Shown here one piece after another: positions 44,806 to 57,432 of a stretch of DNA of 64,000 nucleotides. The stretch covers positions 107,770 to 171,769 of the forward strand of contig WMKJ01000014.1 of the NCBI GenBank assembly GCA_009733715.1, read 5' to 3'. The stretch comes from Herpomyces periplanetae. Lineage: Eukaryota > Ascomycota > Laboulbeniomycetes > Herpomycetales > Herpomycetaceae. The notes beneath the pieces were generated by a model that did no database searches, was not told where the DNA came from, and saw only the letters and a program-made list of their open reading frames with translations. The position numbers and the translations under genes were made by a program. The stretch's first letter is position 1. Every line of letters starts with the position of its first letter.

Positions 44806-46376
44806 ATGAATCATCCCGCTCAGCAAGTAAGGAAAAATGTTCCGACGGAAGGGCTAACGATCAAATATGAAAATGCGTGGGGAGTAGAACCTGTACAGGT
44901 ATTAAATTCGTACACCCAGTAATCGTACTAATTGCAACGGGGGTTATAACACGAAGATGCTTACGACAACAATTTCATCATTCCAAAATGGGCTTAATAC
45001 TGGGCCAGACCAGAGCAAATTGTGTGATAACGGAAACAGCTTTTGATTTTCCGTCTGTACTCGTAGAAAAATGCGGCATCGTCAAAATGGATTTGGAATT
45101 CGCTCAAGCAAAGGTAATACAATGTGAAAGAAGCATACGCGCATAATGGTTATGTTGACATTGTTAAATTCTGCTAACTATATACTTGGAAAATTCTAAG
45201 TCCATAATTTGGCGCAATTCAAATTGATACATCAGTGCACATAGATTCAACTTTAAGCATTGTGGGATGGTTTGGAGCCGACCCTTCATCAGGGCCACAC
45301 AATTAAGGCATACCAATTTATTTACCAGTTCAAGCGCAGTCTGTAGAATCATCTGTTAGTATTGAACAGCGGAACCCGAAAACAGAATTATCATGCTTAC
45401 CCTTATTACTCCATTTTAATCCCGACGTATGTGATTTTTCGGGACACGGGAAGTACTACTCGTTAAAATATGTCAGGTTATACTAATGGAAAAGAAAAAT
45501 AATTGCTTCTTCGGACGTAGTGGAACTATGGTCAGGAATCTGTCCGCCTCTGAATAAAAGCTTATGCCTTGTCAAGTAAACTAACAAGTCGACTGTAATG
45601 AACATAAATCAATAGCCATAAATTACGTGGCAAGTGGTAGAGCTAATGCACATGGCGCCATTTTAGATCAAACTACCATACTTAGTAAAGTTCCCGCAAA
45701 GATAACCCTTAGGAACGAAATAAAAGATGCCATTCATAACTTTAAGGGAAAGGGTACAACTTTGAAGGTCGAGTACGAGGAATTGGTGAATTTAGCGCCT
45801 GAGGACGCTGGTGAGTAACCCAAGACATTGCCCTAAAGGGCCCGCATACGTAAAAGTTATGTATGCGTACGCTTGTAACGTTAGGCGCACACATACACAC
45901 AATACTTAACGTACTCTATTAATCCGAACTTCCTTGTCCACCAAATTCGACGCGACACAAGCCATGTATCAAAAGTTTAACTTAACCCAAGAATTCCCCC
46001 CGAATCGTACATCAAAGACGCCTCTCATAGTATAACACGCGAAAAGGATCGCATCTACAGCGAACTAAAACAATACAGCGGAACGCATCATCATCAGATC
46101 TTACGCGAAATCTCGGTAACAGTTAAAAATTGGAAGGTTTCCAGACTAATCGATCCGGATAAATAGAAAATTGAAAGGGAAATTCAATTAAAAAATTCAA
46201 CATTAATCGACCTCTTACCCGCTGCCACATCACTGGTTGGTCAAACCCTGCAACTAGCACATAAATCGGCCGTCTGCGAGACTGCAAGAATAATTATTCT
46301 CAATGATTCACCCAGTAACAGCAACATTGATAACCCAGTTTTTTCCGAAAATTCACATAACCAGCACCAACAGTAA
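44806..46376 (+). pseudogene. CSN6-like MPN-domain gene, reading frame not restorable by simple splicing
   Basis: Fragments in order on the plus strand resemble an MPN-domain subunit of the COP9 signalosome (CSN6) type. A leader frame opens at 44806. KFVHPVIVLIATG...KMGLILGQTR (about 44905-45015) comes next, then DLEFAQAK to 45112. STLSIVGWFGADPSSG (about 45250-45295) is in another frame. An NYVASGRANAHGAILDQTT block and helix follow (to 45810), then a helical C-terminal segment (46002-46376). Between the first blocks no GT-AG pair with the right phase was found. In the last segment an in-frame TAG (46164-46166) interrupts the frame unless a 51 bp intron (46116-46166, GTAACA donor, CTAAT branch, TAG acceptor) is removed. 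Either a decayed gene, sequence errors, or very unusual splicing. CSN6 is the non-catalytic MPN partner in cullin deneddylation. Confidence 0.45.
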
Positions 46377-46814
46377 ACTAGTATTCTTTTCACACTGCCC
46401 CCGACAGAATTATTGCAATTTTTACCACGTTAGACCAGGTTTCGCTTTGGACATACCCCATTAACCAGGCATGCTAAGTGTAACCATATGAAAAAAGGAA
46501 TCCGCTCACGCAATATACACATTCAGAAGCCAATCGATTACCCAGCATGTATGCGTATGTGCATGAGCGTTAATGTATGTATGTATGAATGTATGAATGA
46601 ATGAATGAATGTATGGATAGATGGACGAACTGGTGTATATACGATTGATAAAAAAACGAACCATAATCTTTCTTGCCGCAAAATAAAAATAATTCCACCC
46701 GGATGTCAACGGAGAAATGTGATGTGACAAAAAGCATCTACGTGCACACGTACACAGAAAATTCTTCCGGGAGATCCACATCTTGTGTTATGGTCCCACC
46801 GCGCAAGAAATCAC
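46377..46814. other. Intergenic region with tetranucleotide repeat
   Basis: Between the CSN6-like fragments and the 3' end of the Ser-rich gene. Holds a TGTA/TGAA tetranucleotide tract at about 46563-46625 and no supported gene. Confidence 0.6.
46563..46625. repeat. Tetranucleotide microsatellite (ATGT/ATGA)n
   Basis: GTATGTATGTATGAATG followed by repeated AATG and GTATGGATAG units over about 60 bp. Confidence 0.88.
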
Positions 46815-48965
46815 TCAAGAAATCGAAACACCACAGTTAGGGTTGGTCATATGAGTGACAACTTTTTCCCGAGCACCATCACCACCCCCGCTGCCACGGA
46901 GCGGACTCCAACGTCCGAGGGCGAAAAGTCGTTTAAAGCGGGCTGAATGAGAAGCCGTCTTCACAGGGTTAGCATTTGACGATGACTTCAGTCCACTTGC
47001 AATTGATTTAGTAGTAGTATACGTTTGATGTAAATTCTTATTGTTGTTAATTGACCCCACTACCGGATGCGGTGGAAAGTGTCTCACTGGAAATGGCGAT
47101 GACGATGATGATGAGCAGGGAGAACATGGTGATCCTGCTTGACTAGATCGTGGTCTAAAACTTTCATTCACCGGAACACCAGTCTGACCAGCTTTTAAGT
47201 TGGATTCCATAGCGGAGACGGACGAGGTTCCCGGATGATCTTGAGATGCTTTAGAGGAGGTATGCGCTTCACTAGTTTTCGTTGTTTGTGAGGAAAATTG
47301 CGAAGGTCGCATGATCATGGGTACAGATTTAACACCAAACGTTTGTGGGGAAGATGATCCAAAGCATGACGATGTCGAAGATCTTGACCCAATTGTAACC
47401 TCCCGCCGTGAATTGTCTGATCCAGGGCGAAGTGTATTAGCTGAATCAACTGTAGATCCTATAGTCCCTTCATTGTTTGGACACACTCCTTTTAAATGCC
47501 CTTTGATCCCAGAGTTAGCTTGAGTGGATTGCTGTAGGGACGTTCCGAAGAAACTACCTAAACGAGATACTTTTCTGAATCCTTCCCCAGCACTACCACC
47601 AGTACGGGTACCGTTACCATTACCGTTGTTGTTGCTGCCGCAATTCACGCTACTGTTAATAAGGGTTTGTTCAGTAGAGCGATACGTATCGGTGCGTGGC
47701 AAGGGTGGTAAAGCACGGTTTAGATCAATTGTAGTTCGTTGAGCAGTATGACCGACGTTGTTTGCATTGTTCAAGGAATTCCCTCCGGTATACATTTGGG
47801 TTGAGCTACTACGTCGTCGTCTTAAGGACCAAGTCCTCCATCGCATACCTGGAGCTGCATCTCGACGGGTTGAGGCATGAGACGTTGCTCGACTTAACAA
47901 CTGCACAGGGCGGGACAGACTGCTTGATAATCGAGACGCAACAAACGATTCGCTAGCACCAACACCAGCACCGGTACTGACACCAGTAACACCTTCACTA
48001 ACCTCATTCCTTGACTTCACACCTGAGACCACCTGCTGTGGCAAGATGGTCTTGACTTCACTGAGCCCCGCTGTCGCAGCGGTAGAAGTTGTAGTTGATT
48101 TCGCGGGTAAATTAGTCGAGGATAATGAAGGTCTTGGGCAATTTGGAGCAATCAAAGCTGATGTACTCCGCGTGAGCTTCCGAGAGGTAGAAAATGCGCA
48201 CGAAGATGTTCTGACAGATGGTGAAGGTATGCTCCCGTGCTGCCCCATTGTAATTGACCCTAACGTAAGACTAGGACCCAATTGTTGTGATCCGGTAACC
48301 CCTACATCGCCACTTCTGATGGGGATACCACTGATACCATTAACAGCGTTAGTAGAAGTATCTTCCAGGGATGAACTTGATGATGTTGATTTGGTATCAC
48401 AAGAAGATGACTTTAGATTTGGTGAGGACGAGGTAGTGAATGATGACCCGGGAGCGTCGGGAGGATGAGACGACAAGGCACCAGAACCGATTCCGACACC
48501 TACAGCAGCATTATGGGCAGTAGCTCGTACGCGTTGGCTGTCATGGGAACCTGAAGCGACAGTACTGGGGTTAGATTCTGGTAAAAACTCTATGGCAGCG
48601 GGAGCAGCAACAGTGGTGGTCGCTAATTTATTATCGGATTTTGAGGTATCGTCGTGGGGCGGAAAGAAAACGCCGGCATTATCAGTTTGATGCTTCTTAG
48701 CAAGTGCACGACACGCAGCCCCTAGCTCGCGTTCAGTTTTAGCATCTAGCTTTCGCCGAACGAAAATTGGACCTTGAATGGGAACAGATATGGACTCAGA
48801 ATCGGGCGAACTGTTGATGAGATCCTTTGATAATTTGCGATTGGGTACACGCTGTAATTATAGAGTATGAGAAATGATGTTGGCGAAAGAAAAAGCCTAT
48901 TTAAGCAAGTTGAAACTTACCAGAGAGTTGAGATTTAAACTCAGCTTGTGTGTCATTCTCGACAT
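46815..48965 (-). CDS. Ser/Thr-rich disordered protein of unknown function
   Basis: Two exons by phase, 48965-48921 and 48851-46815 (GTAAGT donor, ATTACAG acceptor, 69 bp intron), give 693 aa. Exon 1 encodes MSRMTHKLSLNLNSL. The conserved-looking part is the N-terminus: RVPNRKLSKDLIN, then IQGPIFVRRKLDAKTERELGAA, a basic, probably helical segment (about residues 16-75). The remainder is low-complexity Ser/Thr/Gly/Asn with a basic WRTWSLRRRRSSS patch (about residue 335) and a C-terminal RFKRLFALGRWSPLRGSGGG motif. No family was recognised. It may be a regulatory scaffold or kinase substrate, inferred only from Ser and RRxS-like content. Confidence 0.7.
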
Positions 48966-50560
48966 GGCTATAGAAGCCGAGGGTGAAAAGGAAATGGTGT
49001 GCTGGGGGAGTGTAAGGTACCAGGGGCAGTGGTTGTAGCAAGAATGACAAGTGGATGTCTGATGGGAGAACTAAAGGCGAAGGTGGAGGGGAAAGCAAGT
49101 GGTGAAAAAGTGAAGACGTTTAAGTATGAATAAGAGGGAAGGTGAAAGTGAGAATGGAAAAGAGTCAACCGAGGGTAAGAAAGGGATAAGTTGGAGAGGA
49201 GATGACGGATAGTTGAACGGATGAGGAAATAGACAAGAGGATACGCGCCTTGGAAATCGCGTTTTGGGACGATAGGTAAGGCGGATGTGCTAAGTGAAGT
49301 AGTAATTAAGTTTGGGAACGGCTGATCTATTGAAGGAAAAAGGTGAAAATGAGAAATGATGAACAACGAAGATGATGAAGAAAAGTGATTTAATGGGATG
49401 AGCGAGAAGGAAATGATAAAGGGTAGATGGAGGGAAATAAACAAGATGAGTTGAAAGCAAGTACCAAAGGAAAAAGGGAAAAGATGAGACAAGGAGCTGA
49501 CCAGGCAGCCTTAATTCTTATGCTTAAGGAGAGTAATAACTGAAAAGTTAAGAGAGTGTAGGTGAATTGAAGGGAAAAAATATTCAAATTAGCACAGAGG
49601 CGAGATGAAGGCAATGGCGATGATTTAATTCCGATGGGCGAGATAACGAGAGAGTTGGAGAAAGATTCAATGTTTCACAAGCCCGCAAACTATTTCCGCA
49701 AATAACCGGGAAGACGAAGACAAGAAGACAGTGATGGTGACGAATCCACTTAGCAGCAACGCAGTGCCAGATCAGCATTACGATAGAGGCGTATGCATGC
49801 ATACATTTGGGTATAAGACTTGATGAAATGGAGAGGTAAAGGTCATAACGGAGGAAGAGAACCGAGAAAATGAAGAGAAGAGTAAGGGTTGAGGAAGAAA
49901 AAGGTGATGGATATGAAGGGAAAAGGTAGAGTGAACAGATTATACGAAAAATTGGGAAAAGGTGTAGTTTAGGGACGGAATAGAGTGTAAAATATAGAGT
50001 TTGAAAGGTTTAAGGGAAATGAATTGAGTGAACAGGGACACGGTAATGATGAAGAATAGAATGTGTGGACAAGGATAAGTGGGAATGGGGGAAAATGTGT
50101 TTTAAAGGAGCAAGCGAGAAGTTGTAAGTGTGTAAGTGTGCGTATGTGTAAGAGAGAAAAGGAGTGTGAAAGTCGGTTAAATTTGCGTACATTGAACGAA
50201 CAACGTTTAAATTTTTCAAAGTGGAGATAAATCAATTATATAAAAAACTATAAAAATTTCAAGAATGAATTTGTTTGATAAATTTTTTAATTGTTCAACT
50301 TAAAGCGAAAAAAAACATCGTGAGATCACGGGACTTGGTCAATGAGGTCTCGTGACGGGTGGGTCACGGGGTATGGTAGGGACGGTTGGAGGAGGATGTG
50401 GGTGGGGGTAAGGGTAGGGGGAGGGAAGAGGAGAGGGAGTGCGAATGCAAGAAAGAAGGAGACTGGGACTAGGATTAGAAGGGAGGCAAAGGAAAGAAAA
50501 GGGAAGGGAAGGGGAAGTTGGTTTGCATAACAAGGGCCCGGGGAGACAAGATGTCAAGGT
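48966..50560. promoter_or_regulatory. Long polypurine (plus strand) leader region
   Basis: For about 1.5 kb upstream of the minus-strand Ser-rich gene the plus strand is overwhelmingly purine (for example 49050-49450 and 50370-50520). The long minus-strand frames here (such as 48968-49492, 174 codons) are Ser/Pro/Leu/Phe-rich translations of C/T-rich DNA and are not supported as genes. Confidence 0.45.
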
Positions 50561-51639
50561 AATTAATGGTTTGCGATGATATTACCGTCCAAACATGTAC
50601 GTGTGCGGACGTGCGTGAGTGCGTGAATACTTGCATACTTGCGTACTACAACATGATGAATATGATACATTAACATCAACCGTTAAATGTAATCCACCAA
50701 ACTCTTATTCTCCTCCCTCCCATCCCCGTCCCCGTCCACACCAAAATTTCCTAATCGGGTAATAAAGGTGTATCACGTGAACACGCTAGTTTTTGGAATT
50801 GGAACGCCGGTATCGCGGGATTTTATCAAGAGATGAAGGGGTAAGTAACTCTGGATTGACGAGAGTGGGCAAGGGAATTGGAGTAACGGTAATTGTTGTG
50901 ATGGTGGTGGTGGTGGTTATAGTGATATTAGCAATGATAATTGTAATGGCTACAAATATAGTTTCAAAATGCAATATTGCGCAGATTCCGCATCATAGTG
51001 AACAGGTATTGGTGAAGCACTTGTACAGATTTCAACGTTACCATTTACTCTTATATCGTTGTCAGATTTAAAGCTCATGTTAAATAAAACGTGATAGCGT
51101 GGATAGCTTTACGCCTATCTTTCCACATTCTCTTGTATAATATACCCTATGTGCTATAAAATTTTAATCAGGCAAAACGCATGATTTGATTCCACGGAAT
51201 AGATAACGCATGGGATGCTCATTAAAGACCGAGGTAAGAAAGTATCTAAAAAGGTGAATACACGAATAGTTAGGCGAACATTATTTTGGGAAGGTCAAGG
51301 TTAAGTGTAATTTACCCAATAATGGAAATAAAGGCGTATTTACAAGCCGGGAAAAAGAAATGGCATCAGCTTGAGTTAAATTCTTGAGGCATGCTGTGTA
51401 CATATTCCCATCTCTCTCCTGTGATTAATTGAGCACAAAAATGATTAATGGTCGGTCGAGCGGGCGGTCTGCAGTCCAGTCAGTTTATCATCGAGTAAAT
51501 CTATCATTAATTATCCATTTTCCTCTTTAATCAACATCCTAGTAAAAATGTATATCAAGAGTAATAATAGCTATACTTGGATATTTTGATACATCTAACA
51601 ACATTTTTCATGGACCCCTCTCTTACCCCTTCCCACAGT

Positions 51640-51722
51640 CCGGTCTGGTTTGGTTTGGCTTGGTTTGGTCTGGCCTAGCGTAGACTGACCGGGCCTGGCC
51701 TAGTCTAATCTGTCCTAGGTTA
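51640..51722. repeat. Degenerate pentanucleotide array (GGTYT)n
   Basis: GGTCT, GGTTT, GGCTT and GGCCT units in 5 bp register, passing into AGTCT/AATCT/GTCCT variants. It is the same kind of decayed pentamer array as at 11.2 and 18.2 kb, but with a different unit. Confidence 0.8.
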
Positions 51723-52424
51723 ATACACGTTCATCCATCTGCAAGTCGTCTCGACAACTCTCTTACATTCATATCTATAGATTGGCCGTACCAACTGTAA
51801 TAGAATGGAAGATTCACCTTACACAACCGTATAATATAGCGAATCAGGTGTAAGAGAAATGTTATTTAGAATAAACTAATTGACATGAGGGGCAAAGATC
51901 AAATTTACACCTACACATACATACATCCAATCCAAAATCATTCAAACTATCCGGTAAAGTTGAAGCTAGCTATGTTTAACCAACGTTGAACGAGCAAGTC
52001 AGTGTAGCATGCTTATCGCAGGCAAATGTCAACATGTATAGTGGGTTTTTGTATATGGACGTATATGAATCGTGTTAGACAAACTCTTCGACTTGGAGAA
52101 TGTTAAACTGCATCAGTAATAACTCTGACTCCATTGTTCATGGCGGTAGGAGTATGATACCATTACACAAATGTATACAACCAACACAACTTGATGTTCC
52201 CACGTCGAAATATCCATTTCTTTGCGTAAGGCTGCACGATATTCGTGCTTTACCAAGATAATGTGCTAGAGGATGGCTTCTCCTGTACATGTTACTGTTG
52301 AACTGTATATTGTTTACAAGGTGAGTTATAATAAGCCTCCGCAAAGCTTGGAGCTGCGGAAATACATTATCGTCTGCTAATACCCCCACTACTGGAATAT
52401 CCTTTTAAACAAGCCCAACACTGT

Positions 52425-52512
52425 ACTGTGTATAAAATGGTACGACACGGTACTGGCGTATGGTGGATGTGTCACGCCATGCATTACCATGCCATACCCT
52501 ATCATGGCTACT
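52425..52512. repeat. Degenerate pentanucleotide tract (GGTAC / ATGCC)n
   Basis: Words such as GGTAC, GACAC, ATGCC and ATACC recur at 5 bp spacing (GCCATGCATTACCATGCC near 52477). Confidence 0.6.
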
Positions 52513-55412
52513 TAATAACTGCCGTTTAAACATGATGCCAAAAATACTCAAGAGCAGGTTAATCAGAAGTCAGTATATAGAAATCAGCCTATTTCTTGCT
52601 TGTCACTTCACAAAAATACGGAACATACCGACGGATTGACCGGCCTTATTAGCATTAGCGTTAGTTAACGTATGCCCTTTAAACCCACGATAATTGTGCC
52701 AACAATATAGTTAAACGGTCAACCAGCTAATTAAAACTCTACAATTAATTCTACCTACACAAGATTATCTACTTGAACGTACAAAATTGATTTAAAAAGT
52801 CAACCCGTTGCCTCGTTCAAGTATAATGGTGGGCTCATACGGTAAACTTATCCGAAACATACCAGTTACAAATTGCATGTCAAGTACACGAAACAGTAAA
52901 CTATTCGGACATGTACGCGCTCTGTGAAAAAGTTTCATTTATTATACTCCGTAGTAGGTAGACCAGGGTGACATTGATTCATTGCTCATGCACGGAAAAC
53001 CCTTTCCGGGTACACAAGCATCAAATTTCGTACACCCGCTATGACGAGAATAGAATACCCTTAGTTCATCATTAATACTGACGCTAGTTCAAGCACTATT
53101 GTGAGTGTTACCGTACCCTCTGCCTGCTACCTTTGGGTACATTGTGATAATTATGATAGTCATGATGGGGTAGGCCAAAACTAAATTTAGCCCAGCGAAA
53201 GCCAGCAATGTTTTGAGTTTTGACCTTTCCCTACCATTTTACATATTATTTGAATATATTAATTCATTCTACATGGAAATATTGTTCTAAAGAATGCGGA
53301 TTGGTAAGTGTCCCGCCAGAGGCAACCCATTCGTATTCTGATCATAATTATGCGACGATAGAATCTCACCATCAAAACTAGCCGTGTGCAAACGAGTACG
53401 AATCTACCCGACAACATTTACCGGTTTTACTATCCGGATTAACCTGTGTGCACTACATTTTTGCATAAAATATGAACAGATTTGACTAAATTCTCCCCTC
53501 TTAACCATTTGCGTATACCTCGTAAAATGTATACTGGAACGTAATGCTAATTAACTGTGTATAGTTGCATGAATAATTTCTAATCAAGAGAAAACAAGGC
53601 CCTTCTAGTTCTATTAACTTGGAAGTTTGTATTCATACAAGTAATTCGTGATGCTTTCCCACCTTTACATCACTGTAACGGTACAGTACGGTGCATTGCG
53701 ATGAGCCACAGCTCGTTTTCTTGCATGTCATAAGTTTTTTATCGGGTTAAAATAAAGGATCCGGTTACTACGATGGGTGTATAAAGAGGAAAGTTAAAGA
53801 TAATGGTGGAGTAAATAAGTTGCTTGCAAACTATCTTGCCATTTAGATTGTGACTACGGTCTGGCTACGTCTCATGATTATGGTGATGGTGATGATTCTA
53901 ATTTGTACTTATGCGTTGTGTCGTACCGTACCTTACCCAGTCTCACTTAAAACTTTTATCTTGATTAATCAATCATCTGGCCATCATGTAAATCAGAATA
54001 TCTCGTCCGTATGCAATACGCATCCATGATAATTGTTGGGCTGATTATCATTTAGTGCCCAAAATTACGTCAAGTAAACCGTATTATCCACCAACTCATC
54101 AAACATAGCACCACATAACACTGCCGCACGGTTTTGAAAACTACTCTAGGTAAATATAAAAAATCTTGTGTGATAGATTCATATCACAACATACGCGTTA
54201 CTCGATCAAGACAGACTGTAATTTTACCAAAAGATTTCATGATATTCCAACTGATATTTTTGCCCCCTTTCAGCTGCATCAAGAATGTACATCGGCACAT
54301 ATGTATCCCATACCGTCCACTAAACGTAGATAGACCCATCCGGGTGTAGCACTCTCTGATATAACAAGAATACACTGAAGCATACCCTTCAAATCCCTTA
54401 CCAGGCACATTTTAATCCTTTTCATGCAAATTTCGACGGGCTAAATGTTATTATGAAGCCATCAAACCATGTCGAAGGGGAAGCTTTATACAACAAACCA
54501 ATTAAATACCTAATTTAATATCTTGACTTTCAATAGGATAGTTCAACCGTAGAGCAACGCATAAATTCATCAAGTATACATTATAAGACTCCTATACACT
54601 TGAATAAACTATGCAATGTACTATATACGGCATACGACACATGACACGACATTCGGCATCACCTTTAATACCCTTGCCAGCTAGCCAACCGTAAAACAAA
54701 TGGCAAATTTTCATGCATAGTTAACTTGTCAAACTGTGTGTGAATAACACAACACATTACCAGTGAATCCAAAAAGCCTAGCTGCTCCATAACCAGTCTT
54801 TGTTACGGAGTAATGGCTACTTCAATACGAGAATATTTCAAGCGCCCTCTACTCCCCTCTGGAAACCAATTAACATTAACACTTAAGATCAAATGATAAT
54901 TTTCCCACAACCATTCGTTACAAGTCTATAAAGAACATTCTTAATATGATGATTTGAAATTCTACCAAGCTATTATGTTATGGCACTTATATATGTATGC
55001 TTGGGAACTGAACCAACCATTAATCGATTAAACTCTTAATTGTGAATAATTAGATTTCCAAGTAAAAAAATCTTCACGTTAACATCGTTAAGTTCACAGA
55101 TACTACCACACGATTTAATTAGTTTGGGTATATGGGTAACTGAAAATTGCGTCAAGTGTAATATGCATGTTGAAGTAAAGGAGACGTTTATCGCAAGATT
55201 TGAACATTGCAAAGACGACTAGGGTTTACCAGACAGAGCACATGAGTAGAGAAAGAAAAAGAAAGGGACAGACGAATCTGCCGGTAACGACTAGAAGAAG
55301 ACGTAGCAACGTTTACACTTGTATGTATGCGCGGCATGATCTACCTGCTTCCATGGGATTGGACAATTTCAACAACTATCGTTTCAGCCTAACTTAGCCA
55401 ATTCCGCACAGG

Positions 55413-57432
55413 TTAAATGTTGGCTATAGAAAAGCTTAACAAGCTACCAACTAGCAATCCACCAGTTAAACATACGCCCAAGAAAGCACCGGCTTCACGA
55501 CGTTCTTCCGCTGCCACTACTACTGGAGCTGCCATCATGCTTAAAGACCCCAGATAACCGTTGGAAACTCCAAAGGGAAATTGAATCAGGAGCAAGTATA
55601 TATAATCGTTATGAATCCATGAATGATTCGGTCGTCCTGATATATTGCAAAATCCGTAAAATGGCAGAAATATGATTCGTCCAATCGATAATCCTACCAT
55701 TAACCACGGCCGGTTTATCATACTCGTTCCTAACACAGGCCAAAGCGGGAACAATCGACCAACAAGGTCACCCACGTTCCACACTAAGAATGCTAAAGCG
55801 ATGAAAGATCTGGCCTGATAAATTGGTTTTGTTAACCCTGTTCCATCATCTTTAACAGAAATAATCTTCTGGGTAAATACGGGGAAGAACATGCTAACTC
55901 CGAATGTAATAAAAACAGTCAACGAAAATGGTAATAATTTTTTGAACAATCGAATCAAGGGAATTCGATTCTCCGTTGTCAGATCTGTGTTACTCGTATT
56001 AGCGGGTAATGATGATGCAGGTGCTGATAAAGTATTAGCATCTAGCTCATCCATTCTTCGGCCCATTTCAGCTGTTGTTACGCTGGTGGATAACCTAGAG
56101 TCTTCTCTCTCAGGACGACCCGATCGCTTTTTTGCGCTATTTCCACGACTGTGAAGAACAGAAAGGCAATTAGACGGAAAAATCAATCGAATTATCTTGC
56201 TAAAAGGTAACCCTTTTCTCCCCTTACGTCCTTCGACACCATATATTCGTATATATGTCGTGAACATAACTAACGTTGATATCGACACAATTAGCGCAGC
56301 TATAAAGTAGAGTAGAGCTGCCGTGGATGAACTATTGGGGTGAGTTATGTGTTGTCCTTTATCATCTAAATTTGGCTCTGATTTGCTTTGTTCTGTACGA
56401 TCAGGAAACGCTAATGCCAGCACTAATTGTACAATACACGGTGCAATTCCTGCCATAGCTTGTCCGGTCACAACGGCGTGCATATATCTTGTATGCCCAA
56501 ATTGTGATGCAAAGGCAAAGCTTCCATTTTGATTCAGTCCACAGCTGATACTAGTTACTAGTACGATTAATATGAAAAATGTAAAGTAAACTTCACTTGA
56601 AGTATCCGTGAACAATCGTGTAGACAAGGCCAACAATGTGAACCCAACCAAATTGATCATTAATGATTTAATTATCCGTCGAAAAAATGATCCAGGTCTT
56701 TGTAAATGTGATAGTAGTAGCATCATTAAAAAGTTTGCTACCGTAGAAACTGCCAGTTCGGCAGACTGAAAATTGGCTACTATTCGTGAATTTCCGGCAA
56801 ATCGACTTGAAAAATAAGGACCTGCCGCAAGGAACATATTCCTACCAACGATAAATCATGTATCAAAGCCATGATTCATGAAAATATTAGTATACTATTT
56901 CAAAGTTACAAATTTCCAAAATCAAACGACTCGAAAAACTTTTCATAAAAGTGAATTAAAAGCCTTTGAGTATATATAATGTGTATACACAAATATATCG
57001 TCCTATTGATTTATAAATCGACTAGCCTATGCATCGACGTATTTCTCCACTCTGAGTAAGGTAAATCTCACCCGAGTGTGCCAGTTTATGATTACCTTAA
57101 CCATAACAGCTAAAAAAACGGTAAAAAAGAGTAAAAAAGAAAAGTAAAATTTACCAAGCCCATAGCATCGAAATTCCTAGCATAAAAAATACACCATAAC
57201 CTAGCCACGAAAATGTAGCAGTTTGATCTTCATGGTCCGATTTGAAAGATTCACTTTCTCTTGATGTTAAACCTGGACGTCTTCCACTGTTTTCTCCTCC
57301 ATAATCACCATTTGTACCAATCACTAATTGATCTCGTTGCCACCATCTTCTCCGGCGGCGTTTATCCCAAAATCTTTGAAGGTCAAATTTTATCATCGTA
57401 TTACCATTTGCTAGAGAAGATTTTCCCTTCAC
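55413..57432 (-). CDS. Equilibrative nucleoside transporter (ENT/SLC29 family)
   Basis: Two exons by phase, 57432-57155 and 56841-55413 (GTAAAT donor, GGTAG acceptor, 313 bp intron), give 568 aa. The splice joins WLGYGVFFMLGISMLWAW to NMFLAAGPYFSSRF, the ENT first-helix signature. About ten more membrane spans follow, with GLNQNGSFAFASQFGHTRYM and GQAMAGIAPCIVQL (ENT helices 4-5), a roughly 90-residue basic cytosolic loop (RKGRKGLPF to LFKKLLPF), and FGVSNGYLGSLSMMAAP near the end. ENT proteins move nucleosides and nucleobases by facilitated diffusion. Yeast Fun26 is vacuolar, others are at the plasma membrane; location here is unknown. The N-terminal 70 residues are basic (RRRRRWW) and cytosolic. 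Confidence 0.88.

Larger units (their letters stand above)
50561..55412. other. Gene-poor 4.9 kb intergenic region with pentamer arrays
   Basis: No supported coding region. Contains a CT-rich patch (about 50700-50745), a CACGTG box (50774-50779), a 92-codon plus-strand frame at 50793-51071 with one hydrophobic span (weak candidate only) and pentamer tracts at 51640-51722, 52425-52512 and shorter ones near 53690, 53930 and 54640. The remainder is AT-rich without visible structure. Confidence 0.55.

Noticed and set aside
46164-46166. Stop-codon reassignment (TAG as sense) in this organism
   Set aside because: Other genes in the window end cleanly at TAG (for example the second GH16-fold gene at 34104-34106), so reassignment is not supported; a short intron or gene decay explains the single case better.
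48968-49492. 174-codon minus-strand hydrophobic Ser/Phe/Leu-rich protein
   Set aside because: Pyrimidine-rich DNA lacks stop codons; no domain, and it overlaps the leader of the adjacent minus-strand gene.
50793-51071. Small protein with one hydrophobic span
   Set aside because: No ATG at the frame start (begins TTG), hydrophobic part made of GTGATGGTGGTGG-type repeats, no family resemblance.
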